Shown here: one piece after another, positions 1 through 8,917 of the stretch | Layout of the letters: each line of letters starts with the position of its first letter | Numbering within the stretch: position 1 is the stretch's first letter | DNA from: Palleronia salina | GTDB lineage: Bacteria; Pseudomonadota; Alphaproteobacteria; Rhodobacterales; Rhodobacteraceae | Assembly: GCF_900141995.1 (NCBI RefSeq) | Contig: NZ_FQZA01000001.1 | Coordinates: 410,392 to 474,391 of the forward strand | Reading direction: 5' to 3' | DNA: 64,000 bases | Position numbers and translations under genes: made by a program | The notes under the pieces: generated by a model | Database searches by the model: none | Told to the model about the DNA's origin: nothing | What the model saw: only the letters and a program-made list of their open reading frames with translations

Positions 1-48
1 GTCGTAGGACCGCGCGCCAAGGTCCACGTGAACGACGCCGCCGCTCAC
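1..48 (-). CDS. aroB: 3-dehydroquinate synthase, N-terminal fragment
   Basis: Only the first 16 codons are inside the window, beginning with a GTG at 48 and reading VSGGVVHVDLGARSYD. This matches the usual start of 3-dehydroquinate synthase, the second shikimate-pathway enzyme. The GTG overlaps the aroK stop by four bases (GTGA), so the two are translationally coupled in an aroK-aroB operon, a common alphaproteobacterial order. The rest of the gene lies outside the window, so the call rests on the short N-terminus plus context. Confidence 0.75.
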   Translation of the reverse strand, partial: MSGGVVHVDLGARSYD

Positions 49-599
49 AGCTCGACCTCCGCGCCCAGCACCCCGCCATGCACCGACAGTGCCGCGATGA
101 CCTTCTGTGCCATCTGCTCGATGCTCAGCCGCCCGTCGGCATCGACGATGACGCCGGCTTGGGAATAGGCCGGCTCGCGCTTGGCGCAAAGCTCGCTCAG
201 CGTGGCTTTCGGGTCGGGCGTGCGCAGCAGGGGGCGGGTGTCCTTGTGGCGCACGCGGGACCAGAGGAGTTCGAGATCGGCGCGCAGCCACACGGCAATG
301 CCCCGCGCGGCGATCATCTGGCGATTGCGCTCGGCCAGGAACGCCCCGCCGCCCGTGGACAGGACCGATGGCGTCCCGTCCAGCAGGCGCGACAGGACCT
401 GGCTTTCCTTCTCGCGGAAATAGGGCTCGCCGTAGCGATCGAAGATCTCGGGAATCGACAGGTTCGCGGCGCTGACGATCTCGGCATCCGAATCGACGAA
501 GGGGGCATCCAGGAGGCGGGCCATGGCCGTGCCGACGGCGGTTTTTCCCGCGCCCATCATGCCCACGAGCGCGACGGTTTTCTGCAAGGTGCGGCTCAA
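45..599 (-). CDS. aroK: shikimate kinase
   Basis: Phosphorylates shikimate to shikimate 3-phosphate in the cytoplasmic shikimate pathway. The 184-residue protein is of normal family length. A P-loop GMMGAGKT lies at residues 13-20, the shikimate-binding DSD at 37-39, and the GGG shikimate-binding loop near 82-84 (STGGGAF). R and P residues of the LID (DTRPLL) follow around 120. The ATG at 599 is preceded by a short leader and the stop overlaps the aroB start. The upstream neighbour is divergent, so this gene starts its own transcription unit. Confidence 0.96.
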   Translation of the reverse strand: MSRTLQKTVALVGMMGAGKTAVGTAMARLLDAPFVDSDAEIVSAANLSIPEIFDRYGEPYFREKESQVLSRLLDGTPSVLSTGGGAFLAERNRQMIAARGIAVWLRADLELLWSRVRHKDTRPLLRTPDPKATLSELCAKREPAYSQAGVIVDADGRLSIEQMAQKVIAALSVHGGVLGAEVEL

Positions 600-644
600 A
601 CGGCGTTCCCCCGCTCATATTGTTGCAATCCGGCCTTGAATGGC

Positions 645-673
645 GTGAAACTGCCGAAAAGACCAGTTATAAA
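645..673 (+). promoter_or_regulatory. candidate sigma-70-type promoter
   Basis: GTGAAA (645-650) and TATAAA (668-673) are separated by exactly 17 bases in the divergent space after aroK. The -10 matches the consensus at five of six positions and the -35 at four of six. It lies about 60 bases upstream of the small membrane-protein gene and would drive that gene, the periplasmic hypothetical gene and xerD. Prediction only. Confidence 0.45.
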
Positions 674-733
674 AGCGGCAATCGGCGCTCAGAACGCCGC
701 GGGCCGGGGCAGGATCAGCAAGGGGCACAGCTT

Positions 734-868
734 TTGTTCAGACTTTTCAAGGCACTGATTTTCCTTCTGATCCTCGGCTTCATCGGGCTTGTGGGTTACG
801 CCTATCTGGGCGACATGTCGCCCGATCAGTCGCAACAATCGGTTCCCGTCACACTGGATGGTCAATAG
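734..868 (+). CDS. small single-pass membrane protein, unknown function
   Basis: A 44-residue protein starting at the TTG at 734 (LFRLFKALIFLLILGF). Most of it is one hydrophobic segment (residues about 5-25), followed by a short acidic, Gln-rich tail. The reading frame is open further upstream, but that part is Arg-rich and unlike a protein start, while a purine-rich AAGGGG stands about ten bases before the TTG. It overlaps the next gene by 11 bases. Its place between aroK and xerD resembles small hypothetical genes in other Rhodobacterales. No function is recognised. Confidence 0.6.
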   Translation: MFRLFKALIFLLILGFIGLVGYAYLGDMSPDQSQQSVPVTLDGQ

Positions 869-2366
869 CCGCGTCCTTCTCATGGCCTGCGCCTTTCCCG
901 TGGCCGCCGCGGCGCAAGACCGTGTGCCGTTGTCGGCCATCGGGTGGCTGTCGGATTCCGTGACCCTGCCCGCCGCGCTGCCGCGCCCCGTGGCCCCCGA
1001 TGCGGCCGAGCCGCCGGTGGCGTCGAACGCGCTGCCCGGCCGGGTGACGGTCCGTCCGCTGGATGGCCCCGACGCGCCGCCCGCGGCCCTTGGCCTGTTC
1101 TCGCCCGCCTCGCGCGGGCTGCCGTCCGAGCTGTGGGCAACGGGGGCCGAGCCGGAGCTTGACGCCATCCGCCCGGCCACCCTCGCCGCCAGCCAACGTC
1201 TGCTGCACGACCTGTTGGCCGCCGACCCGGGACGCAGCGGTGCCGACGACGCGGACGAGGCACTGTTCCTCGAACGGGTCGACGCGCTGATGGGGCTGGG
1301 CCAGCTCGATACCGCGCGATCCATGCTCGATCTCGCGGGGCGCGACCGGCCGCGGTCGTTCCGGCGCTGGTTCGACATCGCGCTGCTGACCGGGCAGGAG
1401 AACGCGGGCTGTTCGGCCATGCGGCGGCTGCCGCAGATCACGCCCACCTACCCCGCGCGCATCTTCTGCCTGGCGCGCGGCGGCGACTGGCGCGCGGCGG
1501 AGCTGACGCTCGAGACGGCGCGCAGCCTCGATGTCATCACCGCCGCCGAGGCCGAGCGTCTGCGCCTGTTCCTGGACGAACTGGCCGATCCGCTGATGCT
1601 GCCCCCGCCGGTTTCGCCCTCGCCGCTGGACTTCGCGATCCTGGCCGCTGTGGGCGAGCCGCTGCGCACCCCTGCCCTGCCGCTGGCCTTCGCCCATGCC
1701 GACCTGAGGCCGATCACCGGCTGGAAGCTGCGGCTCGACGCCGCCGAACGGCTGGCCCGGCGCGGCGCCATCACGGCCGACCGGCTGTGGCAGATCTACG
1801 GCGAGCGGGCTCCGGCCGCCTCGGGCGCGTTGTGGGACCGGGTGGACCTGGCGCAGCAGCTCGACGCGGCCGTCGAGGCGGCGGAACCCGCCCGGGTCAG
1901 CGCGCTGATGCCGCAGGTGTGGAACGCGATGCAGGCGGCGGGGCTGACCCACGCGCTTGCCGCGCGCTATGCCGACGACCTGGGCCGCCTGCCCCTGACC
2001 GGACCCGCTCGCGACATTGCCGCGCAACTGTCCGCCCTGACCGGCGCGCCCGCGACCACGCCGCTGCTGCCATTCGTCGCCGCCTTGGTCGAGGGCGGCG
2101 ATGCCCCCTTGCCCGCCCAATCCCCGCTGGAAGCCGCGATCGCGGACGGTCTTCGGGTGACGGCCCCGCCGGCCCGGGCCGCACGCTCCATCGCCGAGGG
2201 GCGCCGCGCCTCCGCCGCCATCGACGCCGCCGCCCTGCTGGATGACGGGGCCGAGGGCAACCTGGACGCCATCCGCCAGGGCCTTGCCACCCTCGTGGCC
2301 GCGGGCTTCCACGACGCGGCCCGCCGCGCGGCCATAGAACTTGCCATACTGGGACCCGATGCATGA
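858..2366 (+). CDS. periplasmic protein of unknown function
   Basis: A 502-residue protein with a typical Sec signal peptide: MVNSR, a hydrophobic stretch, then a cleavage-like AAAAQ near residue 20. The mature part is Ala/Leu/Asp/Arg-rich and reads as repeated helical pairs without recognisable catalytic motifs, possibly TPR- or HEAT-like. The ATG at 858 is chosen because it opens the signal peptide; an upstream ATG would put Trp- and Arg-rich residues in front of it. It overlaps the small membrane gene before it and shares ATGA with xerD after it. Function not known. Confidence 0.75.
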   Translation: MVNSRVLLMACAFPVAAAAQDRVPLSAIGWLSDSVTLPAALPRPVAPDAAEPPVASNALPGRVTVRPLDGPDAPPAALGLFSPASRGLPSELWATGAEPELDAIRPATLAASQRLLHDLLAADPGRSGADDADEALFLERVDALMGLGQLDTARSMLDLAGRDRPRSFRRWFDIALLTGQENAGCSAMRRLPQITPTYPARIFCLARGGDWRAAELTLETARSLDVITAAEAERLRLFLDELADPLMLPPPVSPSPLDFAILAAVGEPLRTPALPLAFAHADLRPITGWKLRLDAAERLARRGAITADRLWQIYGERAPAASGALWDRVDLAQQLDAAVEAAEPARVSALMPQVWNAMQAAGLTHALAARYADDLGRLPLTGPARDIAAQLSALTGAPATTPLLPFVAALVEGGDAPLPAQSPLEAAIADGLRVTAPPARAARSIAEGRRASAAIDAAALLDDGAEGNLDAIRQGLATLVAAGFHDAARRAAIELAILGPDA

Positions 2367-3289
2367 GTGACGCCAGCGACATCGCCACCTTCCTCGACGC
2401 GCAGGCCGCCGAGCTGGACGCGGCCACAAACACGCAGCTGGCCTATGCGCGCGACCTGCAGCACTTCGCCGACTGGCTGGACGACACGCGGCTGACCCAG
2501 GCGCAGCGCGGCCAGATCGAGGATTACCTGGTGCATTGCGACGCCCAGGGCCTTTCGGTGGCCACGCGCGCGCGGCGGCTGTCGGCGATCAAGCAGTTCT
2601 TCCGCTTCGCCGTCGAGGAGGGCTGGCGCGACGATCACCCCGCGATCCAGATCAAGGGACCGGGACGCGCGCGCCGCCTGCCGAAGACGCTGGAGGTCGA
2701 CGAGGTCGAGCGCCTGCTGGATGCCGCGCGCCGCACCGGACGCTCCACCGCCGACCGGCTGCGCAACACCTGCCTGACCGAGCTGCTCTACGCCACGGGG
2801 ATGCGCGTATCCGAGCTTGTCGGCCTGCCGGTCAGCGCCGCGCGGGGCGATCCGCGCATGCTGCTGATCCGGGGCAAGGGCGGGCGCGAACGGATGGTGC
2901 CGCTGTCGGAACCGGCGCGCGCCGCGCTGTCGGCGTGGCTGTCGGTGCGCGATACCGCCGATGCCGACGCGGTCGCCAAGGGCGCCAAGGCCTCGGTCTT
3001 CCTGTTCCCGTCACGGGGGAAATCGGGCCACCTGACGCGGCACCGGTTCTACGTCCTGATCAAGGAACTGGCGGTCACGGCCGGGGTCGATCCGGCCAAG
3101 GTGACGCCGCACACCCTGCGCCACGCCTTCGCCACGCATCTTCTGGCGGGCGGCGCCGACCTGATGGCGATCCAGACATTGCTGGGCCACGCCGACGTGG
3201 CCACGACCGAGATCTACACCCACATTCTCGACGCCCGGTTGCAGGAATTGGTGCTGGATCATCACCCGCTTGCGGCGCCCAAGGGTTGA
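2363..3289 (+). CDS. xerD: site-specific tyrosine recombinase XerD
   Basis: A 308-residue tyrosine recombinase that, with XerC, resolves chromosome dimers at dif. It has an N-terminal SAM-like DNA-binding domain (residues about 5-90) and a C-terminal catalytic domain. Visible catalytic residues are Arg in TGMRVSEL, Lys in RGKGGRERMV, the HTLRH box near 250, the His of LLGHADVATT, and the nucleophile Tyr in TEIYTHI. Length and spacing fit XerD rather than a phage integrase, and the surroundings are core genes. The ATG overlaps the upstream stop by four bases. Confidence 0.93.
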   Translation: MSDASDIATFLDAQAAELDAATNTQLAYARDLQHFADWLDDTRLTQAQRGQIEDYLVHCDAQGLSVATRARRLSAIKQFFRFAVEEGWRDDHPAIQIKGPGRARRLPKTLEVDEVERLLDAARRTGRSTADRLRNTCLTELLYATGMRVSELVGLPVSAARGDPRMLLIRGKGGRERMVPLSEPARAALSAWLSVRDTADADAVAKGAKASVFLFPSRGKSGHLTRHRFYVLIKELAVTAGVDPAKVTPHTLRHAFATHLLAGGADLMAIQTLLGHADVATTEIYTHILDARLQELVLDHHPLAAPKG

Positions 3290-3362
3290 AGCGGGCGCAT
3301 CCCCGCCCCATAACCTGAGTTCACGCCCCTGACATTGGCCAAATCGGTAAAGACCCCGCCCC

Positions 3363-4655
3363 ATGTATGACGCCGCTTTCTGGATCACCTCGCTGTCGAT
3401 CCTTGGCCTGCTGGTCTGCTCGGGCTTCTTCTCCGGCTCGGAGACCGCGCTCACGGCCGCCTCGCGCGGCAAGCTACGGTCCCAGGCCGATCGGGGCAGC
3501 AAGGGCGCGCAACGCGCGCTCGAGATCACCGAGGACAACGAGCGTCTGATCGGCTCGGTGCTGCTGGGCAACAACCTGGTGAACATCCTCGCCACGTCGC
3601 TGGCCACCGCGCTCTTCACGCGGCTGTTCGGCGACAGCGGCGTGGCGCTGGCGACGCTCATCATGACGCTGCTGGTGCTGATCTTCGCCGAGGTGCTGCC
3701 AAAGACCTACGCCATCACCAACGCCGAGTCCGCCGCCGCGACCGTGTCGGCGCCGATCAAGATCGTGGTCAAGCTGTTCGCGCCGGTGGTCGGCGCGGTG
3801 CGCATGCTCGTGCGCGGGATCCTGCGGCTGTTCGGCGTGCAGACCGACCCCGACAGCCACATCCTCGCCATCCGCGAAGAGATCGAGGGCGCCCTGAACC
3901 TGGGCCACTCCGAGGGCGCGGTGGAAAAGGAAGAACGCGACCGCATCCTGGGCGCGCTGGACCTGAGCGAGCGCACGGTCGAGGAAATCATGCTCCACCG
4001 CTCGAAGATCGAGATGGTGGATGCCGACCGCCCGGCCTCCGAGATCCTGCAGCAATGTCTCGACAGCCCGCACACCCGGCTGCCGATCTACCGCGACAAG
4101 CACGAGAACATCCTGGGCGTCGTCCACGCCAAGGACCTGCTGCGCGCGCTTTACGCCCGCCGGATCGCGGCCAACGGCGCCGACAATGCCTTCGACGGGT
4201 TCGAGATCACCGAGGTCGCGATGGAGGCGTATTTCACGCCTGAGACCACCACGCTCGAAGACCAGATGCGCCAGTTCCTGCATCTGCACACCCATTTCGC
4301 GTTGGTGGTGGACGAATACGGCACATTGCAGGGCCTCGTGACGCTCGAGGATATCCTGGAAGAGATCGTGGGCGAGATCACGGACGAATTCGACCTCGAG
4401 GAAGACCAGCCGCTGAAGCGCACCGAGGACGGCGATTACATCATCGACGGCGGCATGACGATCCGCGACCTGAACCGCGCCGCCGACTGGTCGCTGCCCG
4501 ACGAAGAGGCCAACACCATCGCCGGCCTCGTCATCCACGAGGCGCAGACGATCCCGACGCAGGGCCAGGTGTTCAGCTTCCACGATTTCCGCTTCGAGGT
4601 GATCGAGCGGCAGGACAACCGCATCACCAAGCTGAAGATCCGGCCTCTGACGTGA
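3363..4655 (+). CDS. CNNM/CBS domain protein of the CorC-HlyC family
   Basis: A 430-residue inner-membrane protein with three parts. An N-terminal CNNM (DUF21) domain has four hydrophobic segments and the signature FSGSETALTAASR at residues 22-34. A pair of CBS domains spans roughly 200-340 (LPIYRD, VVHAKDLL, LVVDEYGTLQGLVTLEDILEEIVGEI). A C-terminal CorC/HlyC domain covers about 355-430. Family members are linked to Mg2+/Co2+ efflux or homeostasis; a hemolysin role is not supported. The stop overlaps the GTG of the next gene by four bases. Confidence 0.9.
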   Translation: MYDAAFWITSLSILGLLVCSGFFSGSETALTAASRGKLRSQADRGSKGAQRALEITEDNERLIGSVLLGNNLVNILATSLATALFTRLFGDSGVALATLIMTLLVLIFAEVLPKTYAITNAESAAATVSAPIKIVVKLFAPVVGAVRMLVRGILRLFGVQTDPDSHILAIREEIEGALNLGHSEGAVEKEERDRILGALDLSERTVEEIMLHRSKIEMVDADRPASEILQQCLDSPHTRLPIYRDKHENILGVVHAKDLLRALYARRIAANGADNAFDGFEITEVAMEAYFTPETTTLEDQMRQFLHLHTHFALVVDEYGTLQGLVTLEDILEEIVGEITDEFDLEEDQPLKRTEDGDYIIDGGMTIRDLNRAADWSLPDEEANTIAGLVIHEAQTIPTQGQVFSFHDFRFEVIERQDNRITKLKIRPLT

Positions 4656-5413
4656 GTCATTACGCCTATCTCGACGCCCCCGGCCCCATCGCCTTCGCCC
4701 ATCGCGGCGCCGCCGAACGCCACGCCGAGAACAGCTTCGAGGCGGTCGAGCGCGCCGTCGGCATGGGCTTCACCCACGTGGAAACGGACATCCAGGCCAC
4801 GTCCGACGGCGTGCCGGTGCTGTTCCACGACGACACCACCGACCGCCTGCTGGGCCGCAAGGGCCGCATCGCGGACCTGGACTGGCACACGCTGTCGGGG
4901 CTGGAGCTTGCGGGCGGCGGCCGTGTCGCCCGGCTGGACGAGGTCTTTCGCGCCTTCCCCCGGCTGCGGCTGAACCTCGACGCCAAGACCGACGATGCCG
5001 TACGCCCCATGGGCGACGCCATCGCCGCCGCGCGGGCGCAGGACCGGGTCTGCGCGGCGTCTTTCGTGCAGGCCCGCACCGACGCGCTGCGCCTGCGCTT
5101 TGGGCCCGAGCTCTGCTGGTCGCCGGCCATGGGCGGGGTCGCCAAGGCGTGGTTCGCCGCGCGCCTGCGCCTGCCCGTGCGGTTCGCGCCGGCGTTGCAG
5201 GTGCCCACCCACTGGAACGGGATCGCCGTGGTCACGCCCCGGCTGATCCAGGCGGCCCACCGGCGCGGCAGCCAGGTGCATGTCTGGACCATCGACGCGC
5301 CCGACCAGATGCACGCCCTGTTCGACATGGGCGTGGACGGCGTGATGACCGACCAGCCCAAGGTGCTGCGCGACGTGATGACCGAGCGTGGCGCCTGGGG
5401 TCAGAGCGCGTAG
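4652..5413 (+). CDS. glycerophosphodiester phosphodiesterase
   Basis: Hydrolyses glycerophosphodiesters to glycerol 3-phosphate and an alcohol. The 253-residue protein is a single GDPD TIM barrel. The diagnostic AHRGAAERHAENS lies at residues 16-28, the metal-binding ETDIQ near 46, and HDDTTDRLLG at about 61-70; WTIDAPDQM with GVDGVMTDQP closes the barrel. No signal peptide is seen, so it is probably cytoplasmic. The start is GTG at 4652, coupled to the upstream gene. The last 13 bases overlap the 3' end of the convergent carboxypeptidase gene. Confidence 0.92.
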   Translation: MSHYAYLDAPGPIAFAHRGAAERHAENSFEAVERAVGMGFTHVETDIQATSDGVPVLFHDDTTDRLLGRKGRIADLDWHTLSGLELAGGGRVARLDEVFRAFPRLRLNLDAKTDDAVRPMGDAIAAARAQDRVCAASFVQARTDALRLRFGPELCWSPAMGGVAKAWFAARLRLPVRFAPALQVPTHWNGIAVVTPRLIQAAHRRGSQVHVWTIDAPDQMHALFDMGVDGVMTDQPKVLRDVMTERGAWGQSA

Positions 5414-6870
5414 AGCGCCCCGAACTTCGTTTCCAGGTAGTCCAGCAGCGGCGCCTCGCTTGGCGCGGTGCCGCAGGCGCGGGTGATCAATTCGCGCGGC
5501 GCGTAAAGCCCGCCGTGCCGCTGGACGTTTTCCCGCAGCCAGGTTGTCGCGGGCGCCGTGTCGCCTTGCGCCAGGTGATCGTCCAGGTCCGGCACCGCCG
5601 CCCGCATGGCAGCGTTCAGGCATCCCGCGTAGACATTGCCCAGCGTGTAGGTGGCGAAGTAGCCGAACAGCCCCACCGACCAGTGCACGTCCTGCAGGAA
5701 CCCGTTGGACGGCCGGTCGACCGGGTAGCCGAAATCGGCCGCGAACCGGTCGTTCCACGCGCCTTCCAGGTCGCCCACCGCCAGGTCGCCGGCGATCAGC
5801 GCACGCTCCAGGTCGAAGCGCAGCAGGACGTGCAGGTTGTACTGCACCTCGTCCGCCTCGGTCCGGATGAAGCCGCGATGCAGCCGGTTCACCGCGCCGT
5901 AGAAGGCATCGGCGTCGAGGCCCGGATCCCCGAACACCTCGGCCATGCGACCGTGCAGCCAACCGGTGAAGGGCCGCGACCGGCCCAGCTGGTTCTCGTA
6001 GATCCGGCTCTGGCTTTCGTGGACGCCCATGGACACGCCCCCGCCCAGCGGGGTCATAAGGTAGGCGCGGTCGATATTCTGCTCGTAGGTGGCGTGGCCG
6101 ACCTCGTGGATCGTGGAATACAGGCAGTTGAACGGATCGGTCTCGACCGTGCGGGTGGTGATCCGCACGTCGTCGCCCGAGCCCGAACTGAAGGGATGCA
6201 CCGCGCGGTCGATGCGCCCGCGGGTGAAATCGTAGCCGAACGCCCCGGCCAGCTCGCGCGACAGGTGGAACTGCGCCTCGGGGTCGAAGCGGCCCGTCAG
6301 AGCCGCGGGCTGCACGGCGCTGTCCATCGCGGCGTCGCGCAAGGCGACAAGCCGGGGGCGCAGCGCGTCGAACATGGCCGACAGGGTGGCCGCCGTGGCC
6401 CCCGGCTCGTAATCGTCCAGCAGCGCGTCGTAGGGGTCGCCCCCGTCGGCCAGCGCCTGCGCCTCGTCCCGTTTCAGCGCCACGACCCGATCGAGAATCG
6501 GCAGGAACGGCTTGGGGTCGTCCGTCGCCCGCGCCTCGGCCCAGACGCCCTGCGCCGTGCTGGTCACCCGCGCGATTTCCGAGGCGAGCTTGCCCGGCAC
6601 CATGCGCGCCTTGTCGAAGCCGCGCCGGATCTCGCGAAGCTGCGCCGCCTGCATGTCGTCGGCGGGCTCGGCCGCCGCAAGCCAGTCGCCCACGCGGGGA
6701 TCGGTCCGGCGGTCGTGCAGCATCGCCGACAGCACGCCCATCTCCTCGGCCCGCTGCTCGGCCGCGCCGCGCGGCATCACCGTCTCCTGGTCCCAGCCCA
6801 GGCGGCCCGTGACCTCGGCCAGCGCGTGGGTGTCGCGCTGGAACGCCATCAGCTCGTCATAGGCGCTCAT
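5401..6870 (-). CDS. carboxypeptidase M32 (thermostable carboxypeptidase 1 family)
   Basis: A 489-residue zinc carboxypeptidase of family M32, the normal length. The HEVGH zinc motif appears near residue 250 within TIHEVGHATYEQ, with the downstream Glu of GVHESQSRIYEN completing the site; the family hallmarks DPF-like (TDPFNCLYST) and WLR segments are present. The ATG at 6870 gives the typical MSAYDELMAF start. The frame is open for 24 more codons upstream, but that part overlaps heme A synthase and looks non-coding. The ATG shares ATGA with the heme A synthase stop, so the two are co-transcribed. Confidence 0.93.
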   Translation of the reverse strand: MSAYDELMAFQRDTHALAEVTGRLGWDQETVMPRGAAEQRAEEMGVLSAMLHDRRTDPRVGDWLAAAEPADDMQAAQLREIRRGFDKARMVPGKLASEIARVTSTAQGVWAEARATDDPKPFLPILDRVVALKRDEAQALADGGDPYDALLDDYEPGATAATLSAMFDALRPRLVALRDAAMDSAVQPAALTGRFDPEAQFHLSRELAGAFGYDFTRGRIDRAVHPFSSGSGDDVRITTRTVETDPFNCLYSTIHEVGHATYEQNIDRAYLMTPLGGGVSMGVHESQSRIYENQLGRSRPFTGWLHGRMAEVFGDPGLDADAFYGAVNRLHRGFIRTEADEVQYNLHVLLRFDLERALIAGDLAVGDLEGAWNDRFAADFGYPVDRPSNGFLQDVHWSVGLFGYFATYTLGNVYAGCLNAAMRAAVPDLDDHLAQGDTAPATTWLRENVQRHGGLYAPRELITRACGTAPSEAPLLDYLETKFGALYAL

Positions 6871-8015
6871 GCGGTGGCGCCCCGCACGGACTGGGCGCGC
6901 GGATAGGCCGTCTGGTGGCGGGCGCGCAGGACCAGAACCCAAAGGACCACGGCACCGAACTGGTGCAGGATCGCCAGGTGCCAGGGCGCGGCATGCACGA
7001 CCGTCACGATGCCCAGAAGCATCTGCACGAACATCATCCCCAGCATCGCGCCGAAGGCCCCCCGCGTGGCGGTGAACGGCGACCGGCGGGCGCGCAGGAA
7101 CACGAAGATGCCGAAGGCCAGCAGGACATAACCGCTCATCCGGTGCATGAACTGCACCAAGCCGTCATTCTCGAAGAAGTTGCGCCAGACCGGCTGGATG
7201 TCGAACGGATAGGGCGGGAAGAAGCCGCCCGCCATCAACGGCCAGTCGGTATAGCCCCGTCCCGCGTCGATCCCCGCGACCAGGGCGCCCAGGATGATCT
7301 GCAGGAAGGTCAGCCCGACCAGCCAGCCACCGAGCCGCATCAGCCCCGCCTCGCGCGACCGGCGCGCCTGCATCAGCTGCGCGTCTGGCCGGCCGAGGCT
7401 GAAGGTCCACCACGCGATGAGGCCGAGGATCACGAAGGCCAGGCCCAGATGCGTGGCCAGCCGGTAGGACGCGACATCCAGCGCGGTCCCGGTCAGGCCG
7501 GAACTCACCATCCACCAGCCGATGGCGCCCTGCAGCCCGCCAAGCGCGCCGATGCCGATCAGCCGCCCGGTCCAGCCCGGCGGGATGTTGCGGGTGACGA
7601 GAAAGCCCACGAAGCCCAGGGCCCAGACCAGCCCGATCAGCCGGCCCAGCTGCCGGTGGCCCCATTCCCACCAGTAGATGAACTGGAACTCCTCCAGGGT
7701 CATGCCCTTGTTCTGCAACTGGTACTCGGGAATGGCGCGGTACTTGTCGAACTCGGCCTGCCACGCGGCCTCGTTCATCGGCGGGATCGCCCCGGTCACG
7801 GGCGCCCACTCGGTGATCGACAATCCGCTGTCGGTCAGGCGGGTGAGGCCACCCACGGCGATCATCACCACGACCAGCGCGAAAAGGATCATCAGCCAGA
7901 TCCGCACCGCGCGGCGCGCGCCGCGGGGCCGTGCGTCGATCATGCCGCCCCTGGGCGCCTCGGCCGGCTTTCCGCCGCTATCGACCTCTTCGAAAATGGA
8001 CCGCTTGGTGGCCAT
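6867..8015 (-). CDS. ctaA: heme A synthase (COX15 type)
   Basis: Oxidises the C8 methyl of heme O to make heme A for aa3 oxidases; an integral inner-membrane protein. The 382-residue sequence has eight hydrophobic helices and the COX15 signatures GGLTRLTDSGLSITEW (residues about 61-76) and PPMNE, plus heme-ligand histidines in WEWGHRQLGR, ATHLGLAF, MHRMSGY and LHQFGAVV. The ATG at 8015 removes an Arg/Pro-rich upstream extension. It is the first gene of a pair with the M32 carboxypeptidase. The alphaproteobacterial type carries this longer COX15 form, as here. Confidence 0.95.
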   Translation of the reverse strand: MATKRSIFEEVDSGGKPAEAPRGGMIDARPRGARRAVRIWLMILFALVVVMIAVGGLTRLTDSGLSITEWAPVTGAIPPMNEAAWQAEFDKYRAIPEYQLQNKGMTLEEFQFIYWWEWGHRQLGRLIGLVWALGFVGFLVTRNIPPGWTGRLIGIGALGGLQGAIGWWMVSSGLTGTALDVASYRLATHLGLAFVILGLIAWWTFSLGRPDAQLMQARRSREAGLMRLGGWLVGLTFLQIILGALVAGIDAGRGYTDWPLMAGGFFPPYPFDIQPVWRNFFENDGLVQFMHRMSGYVLLAFGIFVFLRARRSPFTATRGAFGAMLGMMFVQMLLGIVTVVHAAPWHLAILHQFGAVVLWVLVLRARHQTAYPRAQSVRGATA

Positions 8016-8071
8016 GTATCCCCCGTCTTTCGCTCGCGCAGACCCTATGCCCGCCGCCCCTGCCCCGCAAG

Positions 8072-8818
8072 TCAGCCCCCCTGGGACCGGCCCCGCACCA
8101 ATTGCCGCAGCGCGCCGTGCAGAAGCTGTACATCGGCCTTCTGCAGCGGCATCCGGCTCCACAGGTTGCGCAGGCTCCGCCGCATGTGCGGTGCCTTCTC
8201 GGGCGGGAAGAAGAAGCCCGCGTCGTCCAGCCGGTCGTTCAGATGCTCGGCCCACCGCTCGACCTCGAGCGCGGTGGCCGGCGGCTCGGCGGCGCGCTCG
8301 GGCGCGGGCGGCGGCAGATCGGCCTGCCGGCGCCACTCGTAGGCCACCAGCAGCACGCATTGCGCCAGGTTCAGCGACGCGAAGGCCGGGTTCACCGGGA
8401 CCGTGACGATGGCGTTGGCCTGTGCCACGTCGTCATTTTCCAGTCCCGCACGCTCGGGCCCGAAGATGAAGCCGATGCGCTCGCCCGCCGCCATGCGCGC
8501 CCGCGCCTCGGCCACGGCCTCTTCGGGTGTGAAGACGGGCTTGGTCAGCTCGCGGCTGCGGGCGGTCGTGGCGAAGGTGAAGCTGCAATCCCCGGCCGCC
8601 TCGGGCAGCGTCGGCGCGACCTTCGCCCCTTCGAGCACGGCCACGGCGCCCGAGGCCAGCGCCTCGGCCCTGGGGTTGGGCCAGCCGTCGCGCGGCGCGA
8701 CAAGCCGCATGTCGGTGAACCCGAAATTCAGCATCGCGCGCGCGGCGGCGCCGATATTCTCGCCCATCTGCGGGCGGACCAGGATCATGGCGGGCGGGGT
8801 GTCGGCGGGCTGTTCCAT
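8072..8818 (-). CDS. trmJ: tRNA (cytidine/uridine-2'-O-)-methyltransferase, TrmJ-like (SPOUT)
   Basis: An SPOUT-fold RNA methyltransferase predicted to 2'-O-methylate tRNA position 32. Visible motifs are motif 1 RPQMGENIGAAARAMLNFG (residues about 15-33), motif 2 GFIFGPERAGLENDD, and motif 3 VPVNPAFASLNLAQCVLLVAYE, which forms the trefoil knot and binds S-adenosylmethionine. The C-terminal helical part has the usual ARG/HEPN-like look. The ATG at 8818 is preferred; a TTG at 8854 is in frame but lacks a better ribosome site. About 250 residues fits TrmJ. It is divergent from the thiE-like gene. Confidence 0.9.
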   Translation of the reverse strand: MEQPADTPPAMILVRPQMGENIGAAARAMLNFGFTDMRLVAPRDGWPNPRAEALASGAVAVLEGAKVAPTLPEAAGDCSFTFATTARSRELTKPVFTPEEAVAEARARMAAGERIGFIFGPERAGLENDDVAQANAIVTVPVNPAFASLNLAQCVLLVAYEWRRQADLPPPAPERAAEPPATALEVERWAEHLNDRLDDAGFFFPPEKAPHMRRSLRNLWSRMPLQKADVQLLHGALRQLVRGRSQGG

Positions 8819-8917
8819 GGCGGTGCTGATAGGGTCCCGGGCGGTGACGGGCAAGCGTGGTCAATCCCGTCCGGCCACGCTAGAAGGCCGCCTGAACCGC
8901 CCCAAGGAGACCGCGCG

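Noticed and set aside
78-758. Long plus-strand frame across aroK
   Set aside because: Shadow of aroK in GC-rich DNA; His/Arg/Gly-rich, no ribosome site and no domain. The same applies to many long antisense frames across the window.
849-2429. 526-codon antisense frame opposite the periplasmic gene
   Set aside because: Gly/Arg/Gln-rich composition of a shadow frame; the plus-strand frame has a signal peptide and coupled neighbours.
2363-3289. Phage or island integrase
   Set aside because: Length, motif spacing and core-gene neighbours fit XerD; no att repeat or phage genes nearby.
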